Source: an uncultured Clostridia bacterium (lineage in GTDB: Bacteria; Bacillota; Clostridia; UMGS1883). Taken from it: a DNA stretch of 64,000 nucleotides. This document shows, piece by piece, positions 46,801-55,295 of the stretch. The notes beneath the pieces are model-generated. The model searched no databases. It saw only the letters and a program-made list of their open reading frames with translations, and was not told where the DNA came from. The translations under genes were made by a program, and so were the position numbers. Location of the stretch: contig CAKSFM010000002.1 in the NCBI GenBank assembly GCA_934454525.1, forward strand, positions 1-64,000, in the 5' to 3' direction. The stretch's first letter is position 1. Every line of letters begins with the position of its first letter.

Positions 46801-47333
46801 TCATTTCCGAGCGCCGTGTCCAAAAGCAGGCGTACGCTCACGTTTTCATCCCTGCCGCTTTCGTTTTTAACCTCAAACGAAAGACCGACGTTTCCAGTTA
46901 TATCGCTGTCGGCATCCTGCCCGAGAGCTGCCTTGAGAGTCACGGTTATTCCCTTTATTGTCCACGGAATCGTAAGCAGTCTGCCCTCCGCGCTGACGGC
47001 AGGCGTTCCGAGCTTGGAGTCAATTCCGAAAAAGCCGTAATCCTGACCGAAAATATAGTCCTTATCCCCGACACGCACTGTTATAAAAGATGTTCCGTTA
47101 CTGTGCGTTTTGTCCTCTGCATAAAGGAGGGGAATATCGTTATCAAGCACCTTTTTCGGATTGCCCTCGGCGGTTTCGATTGCGAAACCGCCCGTATCGG
47201 CATTAAAAGTATATGTTAAATACCCGTTTGTGATGCTGTATTGTGCCGCTTCGGAAGCAAATGCAGCCGGAGCAAGCGTCAGCAGCATTGCTGCCGCAAG
47301 TATATACGACAGTAATTTTTTGCAGATATTCAT
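40815..47333 (-). CDS. Very large SLH-anchored surface protein
   Basis: Exported protein of 2172 residues. Signal peptide (1-26), an N-terminal beta-rich domain of unknown type (about 30-330), several Ig-like strands, a central beta-rich region containing a duplicated 19-residue acidic unit (LTADQEDMS...), further Ig-like domains, a FIVAR-like helical segment, an InlB B-repeat-like domain, and three C-terminal SLH repeats (FTDVLKTDWFGEYVKYVY, FEDVQADAYYAKAVAWA, YADYSEASDYAIGAL). It is anchored to the wall through the SLH repeats. Ligand unknown. It follows the 2303-residue gene after 15 bases, with AAGGAGG in between, and is the last gene of the TetR-headed unit. Confidence 0.85.
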   Translation of the reverse strand: MNICKKLLSYILAAAMLLTLAPAAFASEAAQYSITNGYLTYTFNADTGGFAIETAEGNPKKVLDNDIPLLYAEDKTHSNGTSFITVRVGDKDYIFGQDYGFFGIDSKLGTPAVSAEGRLLTIPWTIKGITVTLKAALGQDADSDITGNVGLSFEVKNESGRDENVSVRLLLDTALGNEIDAPYFVVDTDIKPTMTESEYAGDELPQQIRCVDSLSKPSKLSYILTKGWNGGVTADRAVIGHWANMANTRYDYKPDRYCDFTNYSNDHRMPDSAAALYWENKALANGESFCGELLYGVGNFSKNADGNVGINITAGRVELADDKKSYKNDGIIDVTVEIDNTVDGAVHLTNAMIRLTVDEKEFSVIEGDAAAVHKEIGSEIVTKQYKLKAVPQAELTAGTIYVSLTATQTLADGTEADFESAAERSVILRSTEGKLPDVQMNKINPKIVYTSGEKAVTVSGKMKAFKALKENQGWDLRLIHETTGESVLIKKSNISFLDDSYENMSFSTGEELTVGNYKLVFEFTNPQLVAELGKSITCPQKLQVSADPKYKLKMYGTMALIRTTDNNKTDYDFYAFENEGDYLSFYKGSTEKTGLLHGGKIKYNFGEEKAIGKHEILLTIRANLREMTRKSGENTETYWQASYSDGDIIINNMLSYEGEKPLELFEQNGEYTVKGDGLIKVVNSINVWRSKWSFSVNKGMVTSLDGERLEKKGEYTLGSKPLQLSLDGAATMIQSVGGFLVDLKFGEMSSKWHDGGDGIVTYGIGFGGSISIPISAKKKDNKATDLTADQEDMSEELNNLFDESLTADQEDMSLEMNDLFDETPKKTSSGAKLTKDTNLSEGQLSAEINNILFGEKGDVENGAVKVDSTGFIGIDAKTTLALPKDVLGSLVANSPGIYASVTINTIENIYQLDVGVNIKVIECEGTLAFKEVKVKGKDKILPDKIEFYVRNGLKIPLAPPVLYMTGLGGGINELADTIGGQFDSLPPITILLFTRLEAIETLIGDFNARVSLEGMSLTGDMKLKFSDKLLDLNAGIYAKWIEPWELNLYGNVSIIDGLIKGGITINIADHYFYGYIFASICIPDSIPFVGGKELAGVEAAVSHEFIGANIKIIGIRFGVIYYWGDGVSFGKNIDLSAPKKGDGTQNAMMSLESGDMIGCYGTNIHQLAATPVLTNGGISLLSAERSASINVSNAAGSDALLIEIPFTGTGTPAPGEITLKTPSGKTVQTVGDDGSGGGNMLVQEREDGNFIYVTVTEADKIENGIWTVTYTTENISIGTFMMNRVDDIAEITSCTAAHASETDYNIDASWSINGGAEQSGTIDVYLTEDKDILSKIKTSANKGDSLGTNILHKDYDKISSGSEKITLPKTMPSGTYYVVTTLSTSEGISLAMAASPVKFKNPELPKPVKGAHINYGGNGNLFVKVEDADSPDYTHYIAEIVANDGTVLQNNIGQFEQGKNFVFGKEAGLEVGKTYHVNIRTLNEKYEKLGEEYKTVYYYGDDTVSSDLFTLEEKHTVMPKLESVKASFDTSKEYISQNSVTVEYTFSEPVFVELSINGGQKAYSGGQFKKDWKFTLDGLEDGDYIIDFTAYTETKNHITGSDSELADAQLGFTVDTSAPVLSLGRKTADSVEQDGSGAVKAIFGANTVLTDENGNYTIEGLTEKSVSFTVDGAETGIARGANGSFVYTGKLADGESYKQHTLCAVDNAENKSETVVSVIRKGAFSLKEIEIRNGDNEIPQSNGEKKLSVRNGHTAALTAWAVTDDGKRIRLENDAVLWNVLYGKNNVSVSDGTLTALAIGETAVKVKLKTADIELSGGDVASGGLSDYAIVEIGQNSKNDLADKISEAENVLASNPSASEDKKQALSDAINAAKELLNNPSATEEDYTNGVTALDNAISVFNRTDSRRGSSGGRAAAYAVNVLPSEHGKVSVSSSRAYSGSSVTITAVPDAGYAVEDILINGKSVGRAEIYTVQSISEDLNIQVIFGEKSDLPFTDVLKTDWFGEYVKYVYDNGLFNGVSDALFAPNTEITRAMMVTVLHRADGTPEAAASSFEDVQADAYYAKAVAWAQKNNIVLGISNEQFAPDQNITREQIAAIIYRYARYKGQDVSAAEKTDITSYADYSEASDYAIGALAYMVGSGIMKGRTDSTLNPKDYATRAEISAVMQRFLSK
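44865..44978 (-). repeat. In-frame tandem duplication of a 57-bp unit
   Basis: Two adjacent 57-bp units (44922-44978 and 44865-44921) encode LTADQEDMSEELNNLFDES and LTADQEDMSLEMNDLFDET. They form an acidic, probably exposed linker inside the large SLH protein. Confidence 0.9.
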
Positions 47334-47348
47334 TCCTGCTGTTCCTCC

Positions 47349-50300
47349 TTAAATATAGATATAAACCTGAAGCACAAAGTAATCGCGCTTATCCGTCTGA
47401 AGATAGAATGTGTGCCAGCCTTCTGAAAGTCCTGTCACTGTGAAGCTGCCGTTTTCATCGCGCGGAACAACAATTTCGCTCTTTTTCATCTGCCCCATTG
47501 TTTTAAGTCCGCTCATGCGGCGAACATATACAGCCGCGCTCGGAGAAATGTTCTTAAGGCTTACAGTCACCTTACCGCCCTCAACCTCGCATCTGCCGGA
47601 CGCATCGGGAAGATTTCCATTCACGAATGCAACCGTGTCGTGCATGCCGACAAGGCGCACCGTGCGCTTAACCTCAGTGATGTTATGCGCTTTATCGGAA
47701 ACCGAATAGGTGATTGTATATGGCTTTCCGGAATCAAATTTATTCTTATTTATGTCGCTCGGATCAAAGCCGCCCCAATCAATCTTAACCGTTCCGTTTA
47801 AATCAGTGCCTTTTCCGAAAGCATCGAACGCATTGAATGCAACGCCCGGCTTTTCAAGCATGTCACGGTTATACGCCTCGCCGATGGAGCTGTTTTCATA
47901 GAACACAAGCTCATTCTTTCCGAAAAGGTCAATAACCGGCGGAATCCTGTCGATAATTTCAACGTCAACGCCGTACGAATCTGTGAGAAGATTCGACTTT
48001 TCCATGTCAAATATGTAAAGTCCGTTATCGCTGTATACCTTTTCGTTTTCCTTTGCATATTCCCCGCTGCTGCCGGCAATTCTCGTTTCGTCATCGGTAA
48101 CAACCGTGACCGTAACATCCCGGTTTGTCACGGGGTTCACATCAGACGCGATAACATAGCCTGCCTTTGACGGCGTTATTGAGCCGTCACGCGTTTTTGT
48201 CTGCCATTCGCCGTTTTCAAGTTCATCGTATTCATAGCTCCATCTCACCTGCGTGATTATGGGCGCCTTTGTGTCGATATCCTTAATTTCAATGGTCAGG
48301 AAAGCTGACGTTCCCTCATCGTCATACGTTTTGAAGGTGTAGAAACCGTTTTCGCAGAACACAAACTCTGCCGTGTCGGCTTTCTGAACAATTCCCCCGT
48401 ATGTAACCGTAACATCGCTAAGCCCGCGCCGCTTGTCGATTGCTTCGCCGGTTTCTGAATTTTTCGCCTTGTCAAACCTCACGCTGACCTCGGTTTTGTT
48501 CGGATTAGGTGTCATAACGGCTTCAAGCGCCGGGGGCGTTGTGTCAATATTTGCAACTGTCACATCGCGCACACCCTCGTTTCCGAATTCGTCTGTGAAG
48601 TATACGTCTACCGTGCCCGGCTTTGTGAATGTTATAACCGATGTTGTGTAATTTACACTGTAATCCGATTCCCGAAGCGTTCCGGACGGATTGTACTCAA
48701 TTCTCGTTATGCGCACATTCGGCTTTGAAAAGGTGAGCGATGCGCTGACCGGGCGCGAGGTTACCTTTTCCGTGCTGTACTCAACCTCTGCTGTGGGAAC
48801 GGTTTTATCGATATTGCCAATGCTGAAATTCTTCGAGGTTTTATTTCCCACGCCGTCCAGCATAACAATGCTGTATACTCCGTTTTCTGTTATGTTATAC
48901 TCATAAACTCCGCCGTTTTCATTAAGCTCAGTGCTGCTGTTTGCAGAAACAAGCATAACCTTGCCGACTCCGCTCTTTTCATCCGATGCAGTTACGGTAA
49001 GTCGGATATCCTTGTTTGTTTTTCCCGTTTCGGACAAAGTGTAGCTGATTTCACCGGGTTCGCAGTCGAAATTATCGAGTGCGTCCGCGCGGACGTCCTT
49101 TGTATATCCGAACTTATCCTTTATTTTAAAGGTAAATGAACGCTCGAACGAATCAAGCTCCTTTTCAAATGAACCGTTATTGTTCAGAACGCGGATTTCA
49201 CGGTCGCCGATTTCCCATCTTGTCTGGTCATCGCCGTAATCCGTTATCGGTTCAAGCACAACCTTTGCCTTTTTATAGAACGATTTTTCATCTGCCGGAT
49301 CGGCAATTTCAACCCACTCGTCATTGCTGTCCTGATAATAATACTTAAGCTTGTAATCCTTATTTTCCTCAAGCTCAAGCTTGCAGATTGCGCCCATTGT
49401 TCCGAGACCTTCCATAAAGTTAAGCATTGCCCAGGATCTGTTTCCGGACTTGTTTTCAACTTCAACAGCACGGATTCTGTGATTATCACTGAAAGTATAG
49501 CGAATCATTTTCACGCTCTTGGGGTCGGTATCTCCGTAATAATCGATTTTTACGGGAATATTGTACTGTGCGCCGTTCCAGCTCCACGGTTCTTCGCTGT
49601 GGTCTTCGTCAATCGGAGCTTCAACGAGTATCTCCGATTGCGTTTCATCGTCATCTTCTCTGAGCAGCGTGATTTTTCTGATTCCGCTCTCCGCGTCCTG
49701 TGCAGTCACATAGAACATAACCTCTCCGGCAGTGGGAATAATTCTTTCGGGGTGACCGTAATCGTCATCGCCGAACACAAATATTTCCGGCGTTACTCTT
49801 ACGCTCGTTTCGGGAGGCGTGTTATCGATTCCGTCAAGCACAAGGCTCTCAAGACTCCACGTTGACGGCTCGGTATTGGTTTCATCGAATATGTAAACCT
49901 CAATCAGTCTTTCCGTTGATTTTGCCAATTGATAATAAAACTCCGAGCTTTCATCCTCAATGGGAACTATCTTATAGACAAGCTTGGTATATGTACTGTC
50001 GCTTGCGCCATGCTCAGATTCCTCCTCCGAGAACACAAGACCGTTCTTCGGTTTATCGCCGGTCGGAATCGGGGCAAGATTCTTGCCTGCTTTTTCGGGC
50101 GTTATGACAAGCTTCGGATAATTATCGGGATTTACAAGGCTGTAATCCGTGATGAGCGTTTCGCCGTCATATATTTCCGCCTTAAGTCCGCCGGTGGAGT
50201 TAAACTCAATTCCCTCCGCTTTCAGCCGCACAAGCTTTGTTCTGCCGATATCATCAACGGTGTAAAGCATATATTCGCCGTTATTTTCAATCGTGAACGA

Positions 50301-53300
50301 ATAATCCTGCGAATAAAATCCGCCGAGCGATTTTGCAAGAGCAAAATTTGTTTCGGTGATTTTTTCCGCTGCCGTCAGTCCGTCTGGATCAATCAGCGTG
50401 TTGTCAGCCTGTGTTCTTATCTTATCCTGCGGAAGAACATAGACAGGCATATTGAATTTCACTTTCACAATCGACTTTTTGCCTGCTTTCATGGGATTGA
50501 GCGTAAATTCACGCGAAAGCTCCGCGTCTTTCGGCGAAAGCGGCTCGGAGGATATTATATCAGCCGTGTTGCCGACGCTGTCCTCCGCGCGGATGCAGAT
50601 AAAGTAATTTCCCGTCAGTCCGGCTGCGCGAACGCTGTAGGTCAGATTTTTTTCACCGTCCCACAATCCTTCTTCCTCGCGCGTCTGCATTATTGTGATA
50701 TTTTCATCCGCTGATTTTTCAAACAGTTTATCGTTAATTTTTCCGTTTGATATATATGTTTTGTAATCTTCCTCGCTGACAGCCGTTACCAGAACACCAT
50801 CGCCCTTAACTCCGTTTACGGTGACTGTTGCCTGCGCGTCCGTTCTTGCGCCCGAAGCCGTGTGTGATATGCGAATATCCGCTGCCGGCACTTCCCTGTC
50901 AATTCCCCTTATCGTTACGGGAATTTCTGAAGAGTTGCCTGCTGCGTCCTTTGCGCGGAGCTTTGCATTATCAACATTTTCCGTTACCGTTATATTGAAC
51001 ACATTCCGTTCATTCTCAGCTTTTTCAATCTTTATTGCCGCGCTGTCAGATGTCAGCGTCAGCTCGCTGTCAAGATTATCACTGAGATAAACTTTTCCGC
51101 TTATACTCTCGGCAGTGTGCTTATCCTCAATCACAAGTCTGGACTGCGGCGCCGTTTCATCGTGATAAAACTCAATCTCTCCCGACCAAACCGTTTCAGC
51201 ATTTATTTTGGAAGTGTTGCCGTCAGCGTCAAACACAGCCGCCTGAATATAAAGAATATTTTTCCCGTCCGAAAGGCTTGCCACGGGCGCCTTTGTGTTA
51301 ATATCTGCGGTTATAACATCTCCGTTTACCGCCGCGTCACCTATCTTTACCCAGTCACCGAGCATTGAGAGGCTTTCACCGATTCGGCAGTAAATTGCCT
51401 GATTTTTCATCTTCGCTGCATTTCTGAAGTTTTCCGAAACTTTAACGGAAACCGTGATATCGGATGAAGCCGTCAGCGCTTTTTCGTTATACTGCTTATC
51501 GGTCACGATTGAAGCCGTGATTTCGGGTTTTTCGCTCCTTATCCCGAAGCTTTCCGAAACGGCGGAGCTTTCAATTCCGTTTTTGTCGGTTGCGCGAACC
51601 TTGAGTGCATAAGCGCCGTTCGGAATACTTCCTATATTAATATTCTGCGAAATTGCTCCGTCCGCTGTTGTCAGTGCAAATTCCTCAAGTCCTTCAACAG
51701 GTGTTCCGTCAGGATTCACAACCGACGCAACCCCCTCGGTCACTCCCGAAGCGTCCGTCACAAAGACGGAAACTGTCTGAAGCGCCTTGCAGGTATCGGG
51801 CGCCAGACTGCGCGCACTTATTGCCGGCCCTTCATTGTCAAACGAGAACGGTTTTTCCGTGTAGGAAGCGCTTTTTTCACCCGACGGCGGAATTATTTTG
51901 CATACAAGCGTGTACGCTCCGTTGAGCGCGCTTGTCGCAGCATTGTCTGCGGTGTTAATTCCGTCCGTGTATTTTACATATTTCGTTATGGGATTATTCT
52001 TCGAGTCTTTCCAGAGATACTCCACCTTATTATTGCTGTTCGTGCTTACCGTTATTTTGTAGTTACGGTGCGGAACGGATGAATCGCTTTCCGTTTCGAT
52101 TCGGCAGGCAGTATCTTCATTATTAATATTTATATCGCGGACAGATTGGTCTGTTGCATTGCCGAAGCCGTCCTTTGCGAAATATATCAGCCGCCCCTTA
52201 AAGTTTTCTCCCTTTTCAACGCGGATGATTGCCGAAGCCGTGTTTCCGTTCTCCGTATCCGCCTGGTCGATAAACGCCCATCTGTTAAGCGTACTGTCAA
52301 TCTCTCCGCTTGTCTGCTTCTGCGCGGTGTTTTCGTCAAATTCCGGAACATTTACAAGACTGTCCGTGAAGCAGTAGTAGAGCCGCCCTGTTTTCGAAGC
52401 GTCCGTTATCTTCACAGAATAGCTGTTGCTGCGGCTGCCGTCCTGTTTCCGCAGTCCGCACTGTTCGTCCACCGTAACATCCGGCGCTTTGTTATCAAGA
52501 AGAACGTTTTCAATCTTTTTCGAGAGCGGATTTCCTGCCGCGTCCTTGCCTGAAAATACAAGTGTGAAGCTGCCCTCAACCGCGTCGCGCAGGCGAAGCG
52601 TGATTCCGGTATCGCTGCCCTTTGTTGCGGGCACTTTCTGCGTTGCGGACGGCGAATTTTTGCCTTTATAATCATAGATTGCAACGTTTGAGCTGCCGTT
52701 TTTCAGTTCCATAACGGCGTAACCCTCCGTAGTGGTTTCTCCGCTGCCGAGCGCGGAATAGATCGTTTCGGCCGGAGTCACGGTAAGGTCTGCCGTTTTG
52801 TGCCATTTTGACAGATATTCCTCGGCGCCGCCCTCTGCCGCCGTCAGGCGAAGGTCGGGGCAAACAGCGTCAACCTTGTTGACTGAGGAAATGCAGGAAT
52901 ATCCCACTTTAGCTCCGTCGCGAAGCGTTGCCGTGTTTCCGCCGAACAGCACCGGCGAAAGCGTACCTTTCAGCACAAGCTCAATGCTCTTATTCTGCGA
53001 ATCCGCTTTTTCGTCATACGGGAACGTCAGCTTAAATGTGTTTCCGTATATTGTCAGTCTTTTATCCCGCGCTTCAAGCCTTTTTGAAGCGTCACCCAGT
53101 GCAATATATGCCTCCGAAAAAATCAGCTTCGCTCCGTAAAGATTATCCTCTGCGGAAAGATGATCGTTGTTTCCGCCCGTCTTTATCGTTCCCGTAACTG
53201 TAATGCTTCTTGTTCCATCGGCATTTTTGATTGTATTGTTATAGAAATTGTTGTCATCATTATATTTTTTGTCTGTTGTTGACGGAACATATTTGTTCGT

Positions 53301-54260
53301 GCTGAACGACACGCTTTCAATCTCGAACGCCTTGCGGACAAATGTTATCTCCTTCGTATACTTATCGGGAGATTTTTTTGTTCTGACCGTTCCATCGGGA
53401 AAGCCGAGCGTTGCGCTCACGGTTATTCTGTTAACGCCGTTTTTGTTCATATATGCCGCAAGAGCGTTTTTCTCCGCCTTGAGGCCCGTATCCCCGAAAG
53501 TGAAGCCGGCGTTTGTCTGAAGATCCTTCTGATTAACCGTTCCGCCGTCCTTTTTCTGCCCCGAAAATGCATATGTAATTGTCGGCGGCGCGCTCAGATC
53601 CAGACAGTAATATTTCTCTCCGATAGGGCTGTCTGTTACCACACGCACATACTGGTCTCTCACATAACCGTCGTATTTCAGCTCATATGTGCCGGAATCG
53701 CTTCCCGAATCGCTCACATAAACCGTAGCCGGGTCGGTAGTAAAGTTACCGGTTTTCTCTATCACGCGCTCGGGCCAGAAAACATATATGAGCCTTGTCT
53801 GCTTATGGTCGTCTGTGTCGAGCCATTTTCCGTCATTCTTGCCCATTCCGTTCGGATAGTTTCTATCAAAGAGGGCTTCATTATAGCCATACTCGGGAGC
53901 GCTTTTTTTCGAGCGGCGCACCCACATGTAATATGACCTTATCTTAACCGCGTCCTTATGGTTATTCTCAAAGGTGATTGTATCAAGCGTCCACGGTGCA
54001 CGCGTTGACTGATACTCGGTTCTCGTTTCCGTTCCTTTTTTGTTTACGCCCTGAACGTTGAAAACCTCGTAATCCTTCCCGAAGCGCATGTGACACTGCA
54101 CATTGTTTTTTCCCGTTGCAGAATCCTTTGCATTGCTGACTTCGAATCCGAGAGTGTACACCCACACATACTCTTCCGCCGCAGCGGCAGGTATGCCGGC
54201 GAGCATTGACGCAAGCATGCAAAGCGCCATCGCCATGCTCATAATTCTTCTTCGCCTCAT
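47349..54260 (-). CDS. Giant secreted Ig-like repeat protein
   Basis: Exported protein of 2303 residues, the largest in the window. After a signal peptide (1-27) and an N-terminal region of about 300 residues I do not recognise, there are at least ten Ig-like or cadherin-like modules, each opening with a phrase such as NKAPDVTV, NEGPAIS, NTPPETSV, DKTVPTAEV, DTTPPALEA or DRIPPVIDL. The last complete one resembles DUF5011. No SLH repeat, LPXTG motif or C-terminal membrane segment is present, so it has no visible anchor of its own and may bind its SLH-bearing neighbour. Start ATG overlaps the TetR stop by 4 bases, with GGAGG 7 bases upstream. Confidence 0.85.
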   Translation of the reverse strand: MRRRRIMSMAMALCMLASMLAGIPAAAAEEYVWVYTLGFEVSNAKDSATGKNNVQCHMRFGKDYEVFNVQGVNKKGTETRTEYQSTRAPWTLDTITFENNHKDAVKIRSYYMWVRRSKKSAPEYGYNEALFDRNYPNGMGKNDGKWLDTDDHKQTRLIYVFWPERVIEKTGNFTTDPATVYVSDSGSDSGTYELKYDGYVRDQYVRVVTDSPIGEKYYCLDLSAPPTITYAFSGQKKDGGTVNQKDLQTNAGFTFGDTGLKAEKNALAAYMNKNGVNRITVSATLGFPDGTVRTKKSPDKYTKEITFVRKAFEIESVSFSTNKYVPSTTDKKYNDDNNFYNNTIKNADGTRSITVTGTIKTGGNNDHLSAEDNLYGAKLIFSEAYIALGDASKRLEARDKRLTIYGNTFKLTFPYDEKADSQNKSIELVLKGTLSPVLFGGNTATLRDGAKVGYSCISSVNKVDAVCPDLRLTAAEGGAEEYLSKWHKTADLTVTPAETIYSALGSGETTTEGYAVMELKNGSSNVAIYDYKGKNSPSATQKVPATKGSDTGITLRLRDAVEGSFTLVFSGKDAAGNPLSKKIENVLLDNKAPDVTVDEQCGLRKQDGSRSNSYSVKITDASKTGRLYYCFTDSLVNVPEFDENTAQKQTSGEIDSTLNRWAFIDQADTENGNTASAIIRVEKGENFKGRLIYFAKDGFGNATDQSVRDININNEDTACRIETESDSSVPHRNYKITVSTNSNNKVEYLWKDSKNNPITKYVKYTDGINTADNAATSALNGAYTLVCKIIPPSGEKSASYTEKPFSFDNEGPAISARSLAPDTCKALQTVSVFVTDASGVTEGVASVVNPDGTPVEGLEEFALTTADGAISQNINIGSIPNGAYALKVRATDKNGIESSAVSESFGIRSEKPEITASIVTDKQYNEKALTASSDITVSVKVSENFRNAAKMKNQAIYCRIGESLSMLGDWVKIGDAAVNGDVITADINTKAPVASLSDGKNILYIQAAVFDADGNTSKINAETVWSGEIEFYHDETAPQSRLVIEDKHTAESISGKVYLSDNLDSELTLTSDSAAIKIEKAENERNVFNITVTENVDNAKLRAKDAAGNSSEIPVTIRGIDREVPAADIRISHTASGARTDAQATVTVNGVKGDGVLVTAVSEEDYKTYISNGKINDKLFEKSADENITIMQTREEEGLWDGEKNLTYSVRAAGLTGNYFICIRAEDSVGNTADIISSEPLSPKDAELSREFTLNPMKAGKKSIVKVKFNMPVYVLPQDKIRTQADNTLIDPDGLTAAEKITETNFALAKSLGGFYSQDYSFTIENNGEYMLYTVDDIGRTKLVRLKAEGIEFNSTGGLKAEIYDGETLITDYSLVNPDNYPKLVITPEKAGKNLAPIPTGDKPKNGLVFSEEESEHGASDSTYTKLVYKIVPIEDESSEFYYQLAKSTERLIEVYIFDETNTEPSTWSLESLVLDGIDNTPPETSVRVTPEIFVFGDDDYGHPERIIPTAGEVMFYVTAQDAESGIRKITLLREDDDETQSEILVEAPIDEDHSEEPWSWNGAQYNIPVKIDYYGDTDPKSVKMIRYTFSDNHRIRAVEVENKSGNRSWAMLNFMEGLGTMGAICKLELEENKDYKLKYYYQDSNDEWVEIADPADEKSFYKKAKVVLEPITDYGDDQTRWEIGDREIRVLNNNGSFEKELDSFERSFTFKIKDKFGYTKDVRADALDNFDCEPGEISYTLSETGKTNKDIRLTVTASDEKSGVGKVMLVSANSSTELNENGGVYEYNITENGVYSIVMLDGVGNKTSKNFSIGNIDKTVPTAEVEYSTEKVTSRPVSASLTFSKPNVRITRIEYNPSGTLRESDYSVNYTTSVITFTKPGTVDVYFTDEFGNEGVRDVTVANIDTTPPALEAVMTPNPNKTEVSVRFDKAKNSETGEAIDKRRGLSDVTVTYGGIVQKADTAEFVFCENGFYTFKTYDDEGTSAFLTIEIKDIDTKAPIITQVRWSYEYDELENGEWQTKTRDGSITPSKAGYVIASDVNPVTNRDVTVTVVTDDETRIAGSSGEYAKENEKVYSDNGLYIFDMEKSNLLTDSYGVDVEIIDRIPPVIDLFGKNELVFYENSSIGEAYNRDMLEKPGVAFNAFDAFGKGTDLNGTVKIDWGGFDPSDINKNKFDSGKPYTITYSVSDKAHNITEVKRTVRLVGMHDTVAFVNGNLPDASGRCEVEGGKVTVSLKNISPSAAVYVRRMSGLKTMGQMKKSEIVVPRDENGSFTVTGLSEGWHTFYLQTDKRDYFVLQVYIYI

Positions 54261-54859
54261 AACATTGCCTCCAATTCTTCCATATTATTATTTTTATTCT
54301 CTTTAAGAACTGCAAATACCGAAAGCTTAAGCGCTTTCATTTCCGATTCAAGATAATACTTGTCTTCAAACAATGCATAATGCACCGCCGCACGCACAAA
54401 CAAAAATATAAAACCTGTAAGAATATCCTCCGGAATCCCCAGAATCGGCGAAAGTCTTTGTGCATACTCTGTGTATCTCCGGCTCACACCCTCAACAAAT
54501 TTCTTTCCATGCTCAATGTATTTCGGATGCGTGTAAACCTGGTACATAAGCCTGTATTTTTTCCCGTGCTTCTGCGCCGTCCAGTAAGGAATTTCTTCGA
54601 TAAACCTAAGAATATCCATTGGGTTTTTCGGCGCAAGCTCCATAAAGTCGTCCTCAACCTTTGCCATGCAATATTCGGTTGACTGCGTTATAAGATCGTC
54701 AACATTGTCAAAATACCCGTACAGATTTGCCGATGTCATGCCGCAATATTTTCCAAGCTCCTTTATCCCCGTATCGCGCAGTCCGTTATCGCAGTAACAT
54801 TCAAAGCATTTCATCATTATCTCTTTCTTTTTTTCCTCGCGGTATTTGGGACTTCGCAT
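54257..54859 (-). CDS. TetR-family regulator
   Basis: DNA-binding repressor of 200 residues. The N-terminal helix-turn-helix has the family pattern ending TSANLYGYFDNVDDLI (about 40-57); the remainder is an all-helical ligand-binding and dimer domain. It heads the unit with the two giant surface proteins (4-base overlap with the first), so it likely controls them and itself; a near-palindrome at 54876-54893 beside the -10 is a candidate operator. AGAGGTG lies about 7 bases before the ATG. Inducer unknown. Confidence 0.9.
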   Translation of the reverse strand: MRSPKYREEKKKEIMMKCFECYCDNGLRDTGIKELGKYCGMTSANLYGYFDNVDDLITQSTEYCMAKVEDDFMELAPKNPMDILRFIEEIPYWTAQKHGKKYRLMYQVYTHPKYIEHGKKFVEGVSRRYTEYAQRLSPILGIPEDILTGFIFLFVRAAVHYALFEDKYYLESEMKALKLSVFAVLKENKNNNMEELEAML

Positions 54860-54875
54860 TAAATCACCTCTTTAA

Positions 54876-54893
54876 TTACTGATTGATAAGTAA
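54876..54893. promoter_or_regulatory. Candidate TetR operator
   Basis: An 18-bp imperfect palindrome, TTACTGATTGATAAGTAA, with 14 of 18 positions symmetric. It abuts the -10 and overlaps the expected transcription start, where a repressor would block initiation. No binding data. Confidence 0.4.
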
Positions 54894-54922
54894 ATTATAA
54901 CACGCACTTTCCGAATAAGCAA
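54894..54922 (-). promoter_or_regulatory. Promoter of TetR/giant-protein unit
   Basis: Minus strand: -35 TTGCTT (54917-54922), 17-base spacer, extended -10 TGTTATAAT (-10 hexamer 54894-54899). Confidence 0.72.
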
Positions 54923-55058
54923 TAGAAAAAAGAAAAAATTTTTAGTTTTTTTGACAAAATCAAAAGTCGCCGATGAGGCTCTGTTCAGTGAATCCAAAGT
55001 GCAAAAATGCAACAGGCATATTGCCGATGTTCTGAACGGACAAAATTTCACAAGGTAA

Positions 55059-55273
55059 AGCCACAACCCGATAAGGAAGTATTGGTTTTGAAAGCCGTTC
55101 TTTAAATCTTAAATTCCGACCTTCAAAACTGCTTTGCACCCTGTAAACAATATTTTTTGATGAAGTTCAAGGCAAAAAAGCGAGTAATCCTGTCGGATTC
55201 CGAGCCTTTTTTAACGCAGAAATTCGCAAAAAAGATGTTTAGCAGGGCAATACTTCCTTATCGGGCTGTGGCT
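55059..55273. repeat. 215-bp element with 26-bp terminal inverted repeats
   Basis: Bases 55059-55084 and 55248-55273 are inverted complements with one mismatch (outer ends AGCCAC and GTGGCT). The 163 bases between contain further hairpin-forming sequence (around GTAATCC/GGATTCC) and no convincing reading frame. It looks like a MITE or a long RNA hairpin. No target duplication is obvious. Upstream, 54955-55058 contains smaller inverted repeats (TGTTCAG/CTGAAC, TGCAAAAATGCA) and may be part of the same element. Confidence 0.75.
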
Positions 55274-55295
55274 AAATATGCCGCACAACAGCAAA

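Noticed and set aside
54872..55066. 64-codon minus-strand frame in the gap after the TetR promoter
   Set aside because: It lies in repeat-derived sequence, covers the TetR promoter and has a low-complexity Phe-rich stretch.
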